A DNA stretch of 24,035 bases, from contig DDWW01000029.1 in the NCBI GenBank assembly GCA_002347085.1, positions 1 through 24,035 of the forward strand. Direction: 5' to 3'. The notes under the pieces were generated by a model, which was given only the letters and a program-made list of their open reading frames with translations, was not told the DNA's origin and did not search any database. Both the position numbers and the translations under genes were made by a program. Origin of the DNA: Desulfobulbaceae bacterium UBA2276 (GTDB lineage Bacteria; Desulfobacterota; Desulfobulbia; Desulfobulbales; Desulfocapsaceae). Below, in pieces: positions 1-7,593 of the stretch. Each line of letters opens with the position of its first letter. Position 1 is the first letter of the stretch.

Positions 1-1187
1 TCTGTGTCACACTTTTGACTTTACTTTCCCGCGCCGGGTATCGTGTCGGTCTGTACACCTCTCCCCATCTGAGTTCGGTCAGGGAGCGGTTTCGGATAAA
101 CGATGCCTTTATCAGTCAGGAAAAATTTGCGGCGCTGGCCACCAGGATCAAAGATGTATTGGGCGATGAAAAAATAACCTATTTTGAGTTCACTACCGCC
201 CTTGCCCTGCTCTGGTTTGCTGAATCAGGGCTTGATCTGGTGATTCTCGAAGCAGGGCTTGGTGGTCGGCTGGATGCCACCAATGTGGTGGTTCCCTTAG
301 TCTCGGTGATCACCAATGTGACGATGGACCATGAGGCCTATCTGGGGACGACGGTGGCGGCAGTTGCGGCGGAAAAGGCCGGGATCATCAAGGAAGGCGT
401 GGTGGTGGTGGCCGGAGTTGCCGACGATGAGGGCCTGGCGGTGGTACGACGGACTTGCCGGGAGCGCAAGGCGCCCTTGTATCTATATGGCCATGATTTT
501 TATGGTGAACCAGATGGCGAGAGCTCTTGGGTGTGGTTGCCACGGGAGACCTTCCTCCCCGCTGCGCGGCTTGACTCTCTGCGCTGTGCGATGTGTGGCA
601 GCTATCAGCGGGTGAACGCCTCTTTGGCCCTGGCGGTACTGGCGCTATTGCGTCCCCATGGTTTTCTGCTGATGCCAGCGGCTATCCGAGCCGGTCTGGA
701 AGCGGTGCGGTGGCCTGGCCGGTTGGAACATTTCTGTCTGGAGCGGCAAAGCAGGAAGTTGTCACCACAGGGACAGAAAACGGATGAGCAAAACGTCTGC
801 TTTCTTCTCGACGGGGCCCATAATCCGGCGGGAGTCGAGAGCCTGGTGCTGACCCTGCGCCAGGAGTATGAGTATCAGCGGCTGATCGTGGTCTGGGGTG
901 CCATGGTGGATAAGGATCTGGATAATACCCTGCCCCTGATTGGCGCTATGGCCGATGTCCTGCTCCTGACCAAGCCCGATGGAGAACGGGCCGCCACACC
1001 CGAACAGTTATTGGTGCATCTTGATGCCGGGACGCGGCAACGCTGCGAATGTATCGCGTCGGTTGATCAGGCCCTGGCGCGCGCCGAGGCCCTGGTTGAG
1101 GAAGGAGACCTGATTGTGGTGGCTGGCTCCCTGTATCTGATCGGGGCAGTACGTTCAGCCCTGTTGGGTGAATTGGTGGCCGGATAA
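1..1187 (+). CDS. folC: Bifunctional folylpolyglutamate/dihydrofolate synthase, 5' end missing
   Basis: Mur-ligase-family enzyme that adds glutamate to folates and usually also makes dihydrofolate from dihydropteroate; cytoplasmic. The reading frame is already open at the left edge (first whole codon at base 3). The first visible residues run into SRAGYRVGLYTSPHL, which normally follows the GTNGKGS nucleotide loop, so only about 45-50 N-terminal residues should be missing. Visible family motifs are GLGGRLDATNVV, the MDH and AAEKAGIIK stretch of the central domain, and DGAHNP at the start of the C-terminal ligase domain. A TTG at base 15 could be read as a start, but the homologous sequence upstream of it argues against that. 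The stop TAA at 1185-1187 shares its last base with the ATG of the next gene, so translation is probably coupled. Function is well supported; the true start is outside the window. Confidence 0.93.
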   Translation, partial: CVTLLTLLSRAGYRVGLYTSPHLSSVRERFRINDAFISQEKFAALATRIKDVLGDEKITYFEFTTALALLWFAESGLDLVILEAGLGGRLDATNVVVPLVSVITNVTMDHEAYLGTTVAAVAAEKAGIIKEGVVVVAGVADDEGLAVVRRTCRERKAPLYLYGHDFYGEPDGESSWVWLPRETFLPAARLDSLRCAMCGSYQRVNASLALAVLALLRPHGFLLMPAAIRAGLEAVRWPGRLEHFCLERQSRKLSPQGQKTDEQNVCFLLDGAHNPAGVESLVLTLRQEYEYQRLIVVWGAMVDKDLDNTLPLIGAMADVLLLTKPDGERAATPEQLLVHLDAGTRQRCECIASVDQALARAEALVEEGDLIVVAGSLYLIGAVRSALLGELVAG

Positions 1188-1516
1188 TGGATTCTTTTGG
1201 TTTTGACGGGATGGACGAGGCTATAATCCGCACCGAGCGGGCCAAGGCCAGGGAGATGCGCAAGAGCCGCTGGTGGCAACAAAAAACCGCCTCCGGTCAG
1301 TGTTATTATTGCCACCAAACATTCCCTTTCAAGGAATTGACCATGGATCATCTGGTGCCCCTGACTCGTGGTGGGCGTAGCACCAGAGACAATCTGGTGC
1401 CTTCCTGCAAGGCATGTAATATTAGAAAAAAGAATATGCTCCCCCTGGAATGGGAAGCATATCTCGATACCTTTCGTGTGGAAAAAGATAATGCAGGAGT
1501 CAGCAAAATAGTTTAA
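1187..1516 (+). CDS. Small HNH endonuclease-domain protein
   Basis: A 109-residue protein with an HNH nuclease fold. It has a CYYC zinc pair near residues 39-42, then MDHLVPLTRGG carrying the catalytic DH dipeptide, DNLVPSCKACN with the central Asn and the second CxxC pair, and a final basic KK segment. This is the compact HNH layout also found in stand-alone nucleases and in the nicking domains of larger enzymes. There is no other domain, no partner methylase and no inhibitor gene beside it. The start ATG overlaps the folC stop by one base (TAATG), so it is probably co-translated with folC. Substrate and biological role are unknown; a housekeeping DNA-processing function is as possible as a defence role. 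Domain assignment is firm, function open. Confidence 0.85.
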   Translation: MDSFGFDGMDEAIIRTERAKAREMRKSRWWQQKTASGQCYYCHQTFPFKELTMDHLVPLTRGGRSTRDNLVPSCKACNIRKKNMLPLEWEAYLDTFRVEKDNAGVSKIV

Positions 1517-1568
1517 AAGTTGATATACCTGTTTTTGAGAGTGTAGTGCAGGGATTGTAATACGATAT

Positions 1569-1645
1569 GGGCGGGTAGCTCAGTTGGATAGAGTGTCGGC
1601 CTCCGAAGCCGAAGGTCGCGGGTTCGACTCCCGCCTCGCCCACCA
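1569..1645 (+). tRNA. tRNA-Arg (anticodon CCG)
   Basis: A 77-base cloverleaf. The acceptor stem GGGCGGG pairs with CTCGCCC (one G-T pair). The D arm is followed by anticodon stem TCGGC/GCCGA with loop CTCCGAA, giving anticodon CCG (codon CGG). The T stem GCGGG/CCCGC encloses TTCGACT, and CCA is encoded at 1643-1645. A TTGAGA...TAATAC box pair at 1535-1563 lies very close to the 5' end and is a doubtful promoter. The gene is followed by an intrinsic terminator. Confidence 0.97.
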
Positions 1646-1679
1646 AATTTAAACCCGATACAGTCCAAAGAAGAACAAT

Positions 1680-1712
1680 AACCCGCATCCTGAAAAGGAT
1701 TGCGGGTTTTTT
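1680..1712 (+). terminator. Rho-independent terminator after tRNA-Arg
   Basis: Eight-base arms AACCCGCA (1680-1687) and TGCGGGTT (1701-1708), an inner TCC/GGA stem, a TGAAAA loop and a T run through 1712. It ends the tRNA-Arg transcript. The stem is symmetric enough that it may also act weakly on the convergent AI-2E gene. Confidence 0.85.
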
Positions 1713-1787
1713 GTTGTCCAGCGCAATCCAGTCAAAACCATTGAAAAACGGCCCTGATGTCTTTCTGGATATGTTGATCTGATTTTT

Positions 1788-2927
1788 TCAGTCAGCATTT
1801 CTATGCGGCATAGCCTTTTGACTTTTTTGTAAGGAAAAATCATATCTTGCCAAGTAAATATCGGAGAGGGTCAGGAAGGCGGTAATAATCAGTGGCCCAT
1901 AAATAATGCCAAGCACCCCGTAAACAGAGATTCCGCCCATGAGAGAGAGAAAGACCAGAAGAGTGTGCATTTTAACCTGACTGCCAACCATTTTAGGCTT
2001 GACCAGATATTCTACGGAAAAAGACAGCAGCATATAAAAAAGAAAAAGAAAGAGTCCGGTTCCTGGTTTCCCATTGATGGCCAGGATCATGGCCGCCGGA
2101 ATCATGACTAAACCGATGCCGAAGATCGGCAGAAATGCTAGGACTGCCATGATGCAACCCCAGAGAATTGGGGCGTTCAAATCGAGGATGGCAAAGACGG
2201 CCCCGGCGATGACTCCCTGGATAAGTCCACAAATCGTATTTCCTTTGAGAATGGCGTTGGCAATTTCCTCAAATCTAGCCAGCAGGAGCCGATCTTCATG
2301 GTCCGGAAGTGGCGAGAGACGGATGAGAAAAGCAATCAGTTTTTCCTGGTCAATGAGCAGAAAGAAGATGATCAGGATCATCATGCAGAAGAGGGCAATA
2401 AATTGCAGGATATCCCCTGCCCAGGAGCTGGCCTGATTGTAGAGAAAGAGCGCGCCCGTTTTGATCAGAGAAGAGAGGGTATCTGTGAGTTGTGTTGGTT
2501 TAAAATTCAGGCCAAGCCCTTGGAGATATGTCTGGAGCTGAGCTACCATCGGGTTTTCCTGAAGAAAAGATTGTGCTTTCGGTCCAAAACCGGCATCTCG
2601 TCCCCATTGGTACAGGCTTAAGGCCTCGCCAGAAAGGGCGCCAATAAAAAGGAGCAGGGGGATAAAGACTAAAAAAACAATAAGGATACAGGTAAGGATA
2701 GAGGCCAAGGATGCTGGTAATCCCTTGTTGCCTAAATTGTTTAACAAGGAATAGATGGGCCGAAACAGACTGGCCAGCAGAAAAGAGAGAACCATGATTG
2801 ACCAGAAAGGCCAGAGGATTCGTCCCAGAAAGATCGCCGAGATACAAAAGATCAGGAGAAAGTAGCGGGACTCCAAGGTATGTGGATGGTGGAGATCAGA
2901 AAGCGATGGAGAAGGGCTATTGCGCAT
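1788..2927 (-). CDS. AI-2E family transporter (PerM/YhhT-like membrane protein)
   Basis: Polytopic inner-membrane protein of about 379 residues. The family includes TqsA, linked to export of autoinducer-2, and PerM/YhhT proteins of poorly defined role; the substrate cannot be predicted here. Two hydrophobic helices start near residue 22 (YFLLIFCISAIFLG, then a second). A soluble region without long hydrophobic stretches follows (about 110-180), then a block of helices to the C-terminus. Family-like segments include GNTICGLIQGVIAGAVF, LAFLPIFGIGLVMIPAA and GVLGIIYGPLIITAF. The ATG at 2927 was chosen because it places the first helix at the usual distance; an in-frame TTG at 2981 would add 18 residues. 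No clear ribosome site is seen at either. Divergent from ilvE, convergent with tRNA-Arg. Confidence 0.88.
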   Translation of the reverse strand: MRNSPSPSLSDLHHPHTLESRYFLLIFCISAIFLGRILWPFWSIMVLSFLLASLFRPIYSLLNNLGNKGLPASLASILTCILIVFLVFIPLLLFIGALSGEALSLYQWGRDAGFGPKAQSFLQENPMVAQLQTYLQGLGLNFKPTQLTDTLSSLIKTGALFLYNQASSWAGDILQFIALFCMMILIIFFLLIDQEKLIAFLIRLSPLPDHEDRLLLARFEEIANAILKGNTICGLIQGVIAGAVFAILDLNAPILWGCIMAVLAFLPIFGIGLVMIPAAMILAINGKPGTGLFLFLFYMLLSFSVEYLVKPKMVGSQVKMHTLLVFLSLMGGISVYGVLGIIYGPLIITAFLTLSDIYLARYDFSLQKSQKAMPHRNAD

Positions 2928-3150
2928 GGCGGAGTGCACTTGTGTCGGTTGGTGAGCGGGAAACGAGAAATAAAGTTGCAATTTCTCAGCGAGCTGGGTA
3001 ATTCAGTAGGCTTTAATGATGAATCTCAAAGCATCTTGTAGTGTACTATATAGTGTAAGCTGATTGAAGCAAAGAGAAATAAGATAAAGGCCTCTTGTTG
3101 AACGACTGAACGGCAAGGGGATGAAAGAGAGACAGGCAGAGGGGATTGTT

Positions 3151-4233
3151 ATGTGGGAAAATCTGGAGATAGGGCTGGAAAAAGTAAGGCCGGAGCAACT
3201 GAAAAAAAAACCTGCCCAAGATAGCCTTGGTTTTGGGAACCATTTTACTGATCATATGTTCTTGATGAAATGGAATCGGCAGAGTGGCTGGCATGATGCC
3301 AAGATCTGTCCGTATCAGGAATTCAAACTGGATCCGGCGGCCATGGTCTTTCATTATGGTCAGGCAATCTTTGAGGGCATGAAGGCGTATAAGGGCGAAC
3401 AGGGGCAGGTTTATCTCTTTCGGCCCCAGGATAATATTGAGCGGATGAACAGTTCGGCCCTGCGGATGTGCATGCCTCGACTGCCGGTGGAAAAGGTCTT
3501 CAAGGCCCTCAAGGCCCTGGTCTATCTTGATCGGGACTGGATTCCTACGGTGGAAGGCGCCACTCTTTATATTCGTCCAACCATGATTGCCGTGGAGCCT
3601 GCCCTGGGGGTTCGTCCGTCCGGGGAATATTATTTTTTTGTTATCATGTGTCCGGTTGGCGCCTATTATCCGGAAGGGTTCAGCCCGACCAAGATCTATG
3701 TCACGGATAAGTATGCGCGGGCAGTCAAGGGTGGGGTTGGCCATGTGAAGTGCGCCGGAAATTATGCGGCCAGCATCATGGCGGCCCAGGAGGCGCATCA
3801 GGCCGGATACACCCAGGTCTTGTGGCTTGACGCTTGCGAGCACAAGTATGTAGAAGAAGTAGGTACCTCAAATATCTTTTTTATGATCGGCAACGAGCTG
3901 ATAACCCCGCCCCTTGGGGGGTCGATCTTGCCGGGGATTACCCGTGATTCGGTGATTCGTCTTGCCCGGTCCTGGGGGGTGACGGTGGTGGAAAGGCCAA
4001 TCACTATTGATGAGGTCGTCGCGGCGAGCATCAATGGCACCTTGACCGAGGCCTTTGGCACCGGTACGGCGGCAGTTATCTCGCCGGTGGGCGAGTTGTG
4101 TTATCAGGAGCAGAAATATAGTATCAACAGTGGGAAGACCGGGGTGCTTGCCCAGCGGCTGTTTGATGAGTTACAGGCAATCCAGAATGGCCGTCAGGAT
4201 GACCCCTTTAAGTGGATAACCCGGGTTGGGTGA
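3151..4233 (+). CDS. ilvE: Branched-chain amino acid aminotransferase (family II)
   Basis: PLP-dependent class IV aminotransferase of about 360 residues that catalyses the final transamination in leucine, isoleucine and valine synthesis and the first step of their breakdown. Motifs of the longer BCAT family are present: FHYGQAIFEGMKAYK near the N-terminal third, RPTMIA, and GGVGHVKCAGNYAAS with PLP lysine K200. EEVGTSNIFF and GSILPGITRDSV come next, then a C-terminal TEAFGTGTAAVISPV. The start at 3151 is preferred because GAGGGG lies 6 bases upstream; an in-frame ATG at 3121 has its purine run directly against the codon. It stands alone, divergent from the AI-2E gene, and is followed by a probable terminator at 4404. 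Confidence 0.95.
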   Translation: MWENLEIGLEKVRPEQLKKKPAQDSLGFGNHFTDHMFLMKWNRQSGWHDAKICPYQEFKLDPAAMVFHYGQAIFEGMKAYKGEQGQVYLFRPQDNIERMNSSALRMCMPRLPVEKVFKALKALVYLDRDWIPTVEGATLYIRPTMIAVEPALGVRPSGEYYFFVIMCPVGAYYPEGFSPTKIYVTDKYARAVKGGVGHVKCAGNYAASIMAAQEAHQAGYTQVLWLDACEHKYVEEVGTSNIFFMIGNELITPPLGGSILPGITRDSVIRLARSWGVTVVERPITIDEVVAASINGTLTEAFGTGTAAVISPVGELCYQEQKYSINSGKTGVLAQRLFDELQAIQNGRQDDPFKWITRVG

Positions 4234-4314
4234 TTGGTCATAGAGCCGCGAAGGTATGGTAGCTAAACTGTTGGCGGCAATAACTGCAGCATGAAAGTAT
4301 CGCAGAACGCCATG

Positions 4315-4367
4315 AGGGGCCGTAATGAAAAGGATGAAAACAGAGTGGTTGTCTCATAACGGCCCCT
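4315..4367. repeat. Inverted repeat downstream of ilvE
   Basis: Arms at 4315-4328 (AGGGGCCGTAATGA) and 4354-4367 (TCATAACGGCCCCT) match at 13 of 14 positions and are separated by 25 bases. No T run follows, so it is not a standard intrinsic terminator. It could protect the ilvE mRNA 3' end or be a small repeated element. It lies in the 332-base gene-free gap 4234-4565. Confidence 0.6.
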
Positions 4368-4403
4368 GATATTTAGGAAGTAAAGGGATGTCGGCGTGAC
4401 GAT

Positions 4404-4446
4404 AGGGGCGGATGCTTTTTTGGCATGCGCCCCTTGATTTTTGTAA
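4404..4446 (+). terminator. Probable terminator between ilvE and groS
   Basis: AGGGGCG plus ATGC (4404-4415) pairs with GCAT plus CGCCCCT (4423-4434) across one G/G mismatch, with loop TTTTTTG and a moderately T-rich tail (TTGATTTTTG). It lies 170 bases past the ilvE stop. It probably separates ilvE transcription from the groESL operon. Confidence 0.6.
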
Positions 4447-4565
4447 AAGCTGGCGTATAGTTTTGCCCAGTTTTGGGGGTGTTGATTTTTATTGTCGATA
4501 CTTCCTCATTAATATGCAGGGGGCGGATGCCCAATTTTTAAATAAAATCGTGTGGGAGGAAATAC
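4447..4565 (+). promoter_or_regulatory. Upstream region of groS-groL
   Basis: This stretch should carry the chaperonin promoter, but no clean sigma-70 or heat-shock (sigma-32) box pair could be assigned, and no CIRCE inverted repeat (TTAGCACTC-N9-GAGTGCTAA) is present. The 11-base sequence GGGGCGGATGC of the preceding terminator stem (4405-4415) recurs at 4520-4530, where with the following bases it can form a small GGGC/GCCC hairpin before a T-rich run. The groS ribosome site GGGAGGA is at 4554-4560. Regulation cannot be stated from the sequence. Confidence 0.4.
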
Positions 4566-4853
4566 ATGAAAGTTCGTCCATTAAATGATCGTCTTTTGGT
4601 GAAGAGATTGGAAGAGATAACCAAGACCGCAGGTGGAATTATCATTCCTGACAGTGCCAAAGAAAAACCAGCCGAGGGTGAAGTGATTGCAGTCGGTCCA
4701 GGCAAGGTCAATGACAAGGGCGACCGTGTTGCTTTGCAGGTAAAAGCTGGAGACCGGGTGCTTTTCTCCAAGTACGGTGGCACCGATGTGAAGCTTGATG
4801 GTGTGGATTACCTCATTATGCGTGAAGATGATATTATGGGTATTATCGAATAA
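4566..4853 (+). CDS. groS: Co-chaperonin GroES (Hsp10)
   Basis: 95-residue cytosolic co-chaperonin that forms the heptameric lid of the GroEL folding chamber. The whole family pattern is visible: MKVRPLNDRLLVKR at the N-terminus, the mobile loop EEITKTAGGIIIPDSAKEKP (about 16-35) that contacts GroEL, then GEVIAVGPGK, AGDRVLFSKYGGTDVKLDG and a C-terminal REDDIMGIIE. Length is standard. Ribosome site GGGAGGA sits just ahead of ATG 4566. It is the first gene of a two-gene operon, 87 bases before groL. Confidence 0.98.
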   Translation: MKVRPLNDRLLVKRLEEITKTAGGIIIPDSAKEKPAEGEVIAVGPGKVNDKGDRVALQVKAGDRVLFSKYGGTDVKLDGVDYLIMREDDIMGIIE

Positions 4854-4940
4854 GATGGTGCCAGGTAGTATCAGGCAGCGTAGAGAGTTAATAGTTACTG
4901 CCTCTTATAAGAGGGGCGTGAATATCAAAGGAGATGAATA

Positions 4941-6593
4941 ATGGCTGGAAAAGATATTAAATACGGAGTAAAGGCCCGCGAGTCTATTCTTGTTGGCGTC
5001 AATACCCTGGCTAACGCAGTAAAGGTAACGCTTGGTCCCAAGGGCCGCAACGTGCTGATCGAGAAATCATACGGTGCGCCTACCATCACCAAAGACGGGG
5101 TGACTGTGGCCAAAGAGATTGAGCTGACCGACAAGTTTGAAAACATGGGCGCCCAGATGGTTCGCGAAGTTGCGTCCAAGACCTCTGATGTAGCCGGCGA
5201 CGGTACCACCACTGCGACTGTCCTTGCCCAATCCATCTATACCGAGGGTGTGAAGCTGGTAGCTGCCGGTGGCAATCCCATGGAGATTAAACGCGGGATT
5301 GACAAGAGTGTTGAGGCCATTGTCGCCGAGCTCAAGAAGATCGCCACCCCAACGAAAGAGCAGAAAGAGATTGCCCAGGTCGGCACCATCTCTGCCAATA
5401 GCGATGAGACCATTGGTAACATCATTGCCGAGGCCATGGACAAGGTTGGCAAGGAAGGCGTTATCACCGTGGAAGAAGCAAAATCCATGGATACCACCCT
5501 TGATGTTGTCGAGGGTATGCAGTTTGATCGCGGCTATCTCTCTCCTTACTTTGTCACCGATGCCGATCGGATGGAAGTAAATATGGAAGATCCTTACTTT
5601 CTCATTGTTGAGAAAAAGGTCTCCAGTATGAAGGATCTGCTGCCGGTTCTTGAGTCTGTGGCCAAGATGGGCCGGGGACTGTTCATCGTCGCTGAAGATG
5701 TTGATGGCGAAGCATTGGCGACCCTTGTTGTCAATAAGCTGCGCGGCACCTTAAATGTTGCGGCTGTCAAGGCCCCTGGTTTTGGTGATCGCCGCAAGGC
5801 CATGCTTGAGGATATCGCCATTCTTACCGGTGGTCAGGTTGTAACCGAAGATCTGGGGATCAAGCTTGAGAATGTAACTCTGGCTGATCTGGGTACCGCC
5901 AAGCGGGTTGTTGTAACGAAAGACAACACTACCATCATTGATGGTTCCGGGGATAAGGTCAAACTGGAGGCTCGGGTTAAGCAGATTCGGACCCAGATTG
6001 ACGATTCCACTTCTGACTATGATAAAGAGAAGTTGCAGGAGCGTCTTGCCAAATTGATCGGTGGCGTGGCTGTAATCAATGTCGGCGCGGCAACCGAGAT
6101 GGAGATGAAAGAGAAAAAGGCCCGCGTGGAAGATGCCCTGAACGCTACCCGTGCTGCTGTTGAGGAAGGTGTCGTTCCTGGTGGCGGTGTTGCCTATCTG
6201 CGTTGTTTGAAAGCCCTTGATGGTCTGGTACTTCCTGGTGAGCAAGAGCTTGGCAAGAACATCCTGCGTCGGGCCCTGGAAGAGCCTATCCGTCAGATTG
6301 CCAACAATGCAGGCCGTGAAGGTTCTGTTATCGTTGAGCATGTGAAAAGCCTGCAAGGTGCCTTTGGCTTCAACGCCGCAACCGAGCAATATGAGGACCT
6401 GATTGCCGCCGGTGTGATCGATCCTGCCAAGGTAACCCGTACAGCCCTGCAGAATGCAGCCTCTGTTTCCGGGATGCTGTTGACCACCGAGTGTGTTATC
6501 GCCGATATGCCTGAAGAGAAGGGCGCCGGTGGTGGGATGGGCATGCCTCCAGGTGGTATGGGCGGCATGGGTGGTATGGGCGGAATGATGTAA
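4941..6593 (+). CDS. groL: Chaperonin GroEL (Hsp60)
   Basis: 550-residue subunit of the tetradecameric ATP-driven chaperonin; cytosolic. Visible features are VTLGPKGRNV near residue 30, the ATP site GDGTTTAT with catalytic D87, the apical-domain stretch AVKAPGFGDRRKAMLEDIA, and the intermediate and equatorial return ending in VVPGGGVAYLR. The C-terminal Gly-Met tail (GGMGGMGGMGGMM) lines the ring cavity. Length is normal, with no truncation. A strong ribosome site AAAGGAGATG lies ahead of the start. Transcribed with groS and ended by a long hairpin at 6634. Confidence 0.99.
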   Translation: MAGKDIKYGVKARESILVGVNTLANAVKVTLGPKGRNVLIEKSYGAPTITKDGVTVAKEIELTDKFENMGAQMVREVASKTSDVAGDGTTTATVLAQSIYTEGVKLVAAGGNPMEIKRGIDKSVEAIVAELKKIATPTKEQKEIAQVGTISANSDETIGNIIAEAMDKVGKEGVITVEEAKSMDTTLDVVEGMQFDRGYLSPYFVTDADRMEVNMEDPYFLIVEKKVSSMKDLLPVLESVAKMGRGLFIVAEDVDGEALATLVVNKLRGTLNVAAVKAPGFGDRRKAMLEDIAILTGGQVVTEDLGIKLENVTLADLGTAKRVVVTKDNTTIIDGSGDKVKLEARVKQIRTQIDDSTSDYDKEKLQERLAKLIGGVAVINVGAATEMEMKEKKARVEDALNATRAAVEEGVVPGGGVAYLRCLKALDGLVLPGEQELGKNILRRALEEPIRQIANNAGREGSVIVEHVKSLQGAFGFNAATEQYEDLIAAGVIDPAKVTRTALQNAASVSGMLLTTECVIADMPEEKGAGGGMGMPPGGMGGMGGMGGMM

Positions 6594-6633
6594 CAAAAGT
6601 TTTTTTTTACAGCACTTCTTCCGTAACAGAAAA

Positions 6634-6668
6634 AAAGGAAAGGGTCTCAAGGCGAGGCCCTTTCCTTT
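6634..6668 (+). terminator. Terminator of groS-groL
   Basis: Eleven-base perfect arms AAAGGAAAGGG (6634-6644) and CCCTTTCCTTT (6658-6668), extended inward by a T-G pair and CTC/GAG around loop AAGGC. The T run is part of the stem rather than a separate tail, but position and strength make it the likely operon end. Confidence 0.8.
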
Positions 6669-6721
6669 ATGGCATTTTGCAGATTTTTCTGGTCTTCTTG
6701 GATTGTTTTAGGGAAAAATAG

Positions 6722-6750
6722 TTGACAGTAAGGCGTGGATGCGGTATTTA
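6722..6750 (+). promoter_or_regulatory. Sigma-70-type promoter for tRNA-Met
   Basis: Consensus -35 TTGACA at 6722-6727, a 17-base spacer, and a poor -10 TATTTA at 6745-6750. The expected start near 6757 leaves a 12-base leader before the tRNA at 6769. Confidence 0.65.
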
Positions 6751-6768
6751 TCTCGTCTCGAAATCAAT

Positions 6769-6845
6769 GGCGATGTAGCTCAGATGGTTAGAGCATACGG
6801 CTCATATCCGTAGTGTCCGGGGTTCGATTCCCTGCATCGCCACCA
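6769..6845 (+). tRNA. tRNA-Met (anticodon CAT, probably elongator)
   Basis: 77 bases. Acceptor GGCGATG pairs perfectly with CATCGCC, followed by discriminator A and encoded CCA. Anticodon stem TACGG/CCGTA with loop CTCATAT gives CAT. The first acceptor pair is a normal G-C and the anticodon stem lacks the three consecutive G-C pairs of initiators, so this is not tRNA-fMet. A lysidine-modified tRNA-Ile2 also has CAT in DNA and cannot be fully excluded. It has its own promoter and terminator. Confidence 0.93.
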
Positions 6846-6854
6846 TAAGTTGAC

Positions 6855-6890
6855 AAGAAGGGGGTTATGCGTTTGCATAACCCCCTTCTT
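6855..6890. terminator. Perfect 16-bp hairpin after tRNA-Met
   Basis: Arms 6855-6870 and 6875-6890 are fully complementary with a GTTT loop. The A-rich start and T-rich end of the stem make it work in either direction, so it can end the tRNA-Met transcript and also that of the convergent acidic-protein gene. Confidence 0.88.
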
Positions 6891-6951
6891 TATTTGGTGT
6901 GTGGGTAAAAAAAGGGGGGGGCGGGCAGAAATAAAAAGATCATGGAATGGA

Positions 6952-7308
6952 TTAAATTTCGTCGTCGTCAGGATCAAAGAGACTCAAGGCGTCATCATCC
7001 TCTTCTTCATCTCCTTCCTCTACTCTTTCTTCCTCGCTGTCTTCTGTGTCCTCTTCCCCTGTTTCTTCTTCTGCTTCTTCTTCGGCCTGTTCCTGTTGTA
7101 AGCGGACGGCCTTAGGGATCTTGGACTCAGGGAGAATGATTTCTGTTATTTTGGCAATTTCTTCCTGGAGGTCAGGGTCAGCCAGGCAGATATCGCATTG
7201 ACTGGCATGATTCTCGATAAAGCTGATCATACGGGCCGGGGCCATGGTCTCGTTTTGGACATGAAGATACCAGGCTTTTATCTGTTTTATGAGTCGTTCA
7301 CACTGCAT
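6952..7308 (-). CDS. Acidic small protein with zinc-finger-like HxxxCxxC motif
   Basis: 118 residues, not recognised as a named family. The N-terminal 65 residues look globular and hold FIENHASQCDICLADPDLQEEI. Its H-x3-C-x2-C spacing is that of zinc-binding anti-sigma (ZAS/zf-HC2) modules. From about residue 70 on it is an acidic low-complexity tail dominated by Glu and Asp, ending in DPDDDEI. There is no signal peptide or membrane helix, so it is probably cytosolic. No sigma factor gene is adjacent. It is flanked by tRNA-Met and tRNA-Sec, both on the opposite strand. No obvious ribosome site precedes ATG 7308; the ATG at residue 22 is an alternative. The reading frame looks real because the composition is structured and it is not a tRNA shadow; function is unknown. 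Confidence 0.68.
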   Translation of the reverse strand: MQCERLIKQIKAWYLHVQNETMAPARMISFIENHASQCDICLADPDLQEEIAKITEIILPESKIPKAVRLQQEQAEEEAEEETGEEDTEDSEEERVEEGDEEEDDDALSLFDPDDDEI

Positions 7309-7593
7309 GACGTTTATTTTTTAGGGTCTGAATTTAAGGGGTGGGTGAGAAAAAAAGTTCTTGATATCGGTGTTCAGGAATCTTGTCTCGACGTCTGGCA
7401 GATAACATACAAGGTGTTGTTACGAACTCAACGTATTTTCTCTCTCTTTTTCATGTTGCCTCTCATACTGCTCATGATATGGCATGTTACATCTGTTGTT
7501 TAACGATGGCTTGCCAAGATCAAGGAAGTATAATAAAAAGTTGTTTTCGAGGTCAATATCTATTAAGCTTTCTTTGTCTTTTGTAGATGCTGT

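Noticed and set aside
1500..1688. Minus-strand frame reading GVEPATFGFGGRHSIQLSYPP
   Set aside because: It is the antisense translation of tRNA-Arg, a known artefact found opposite many tRNA genes.
3046..3843. 265-codon minus-strand frame opposite ilvE
   Set aside because: Lies opposite a firmly identified gene and shows no recognisable motif.
4234..4565. CIRCE/HrcA operator upstream of groS
   Set aside because: Searched by eye for TTAGCACTC and GAGTGCTAA pairs; none present.
5751..6650. 299-codon minus-strand frame within groL
   Set aside because: Shadow of groL in a biased-codon gene; His/Thr/Gly-rich text with no domain.
6780..6977. Minus-strand frame with RESNPGHYGYEPYALTI
   Set aside because: Antisense reading of tRNA-Met; not a gene.
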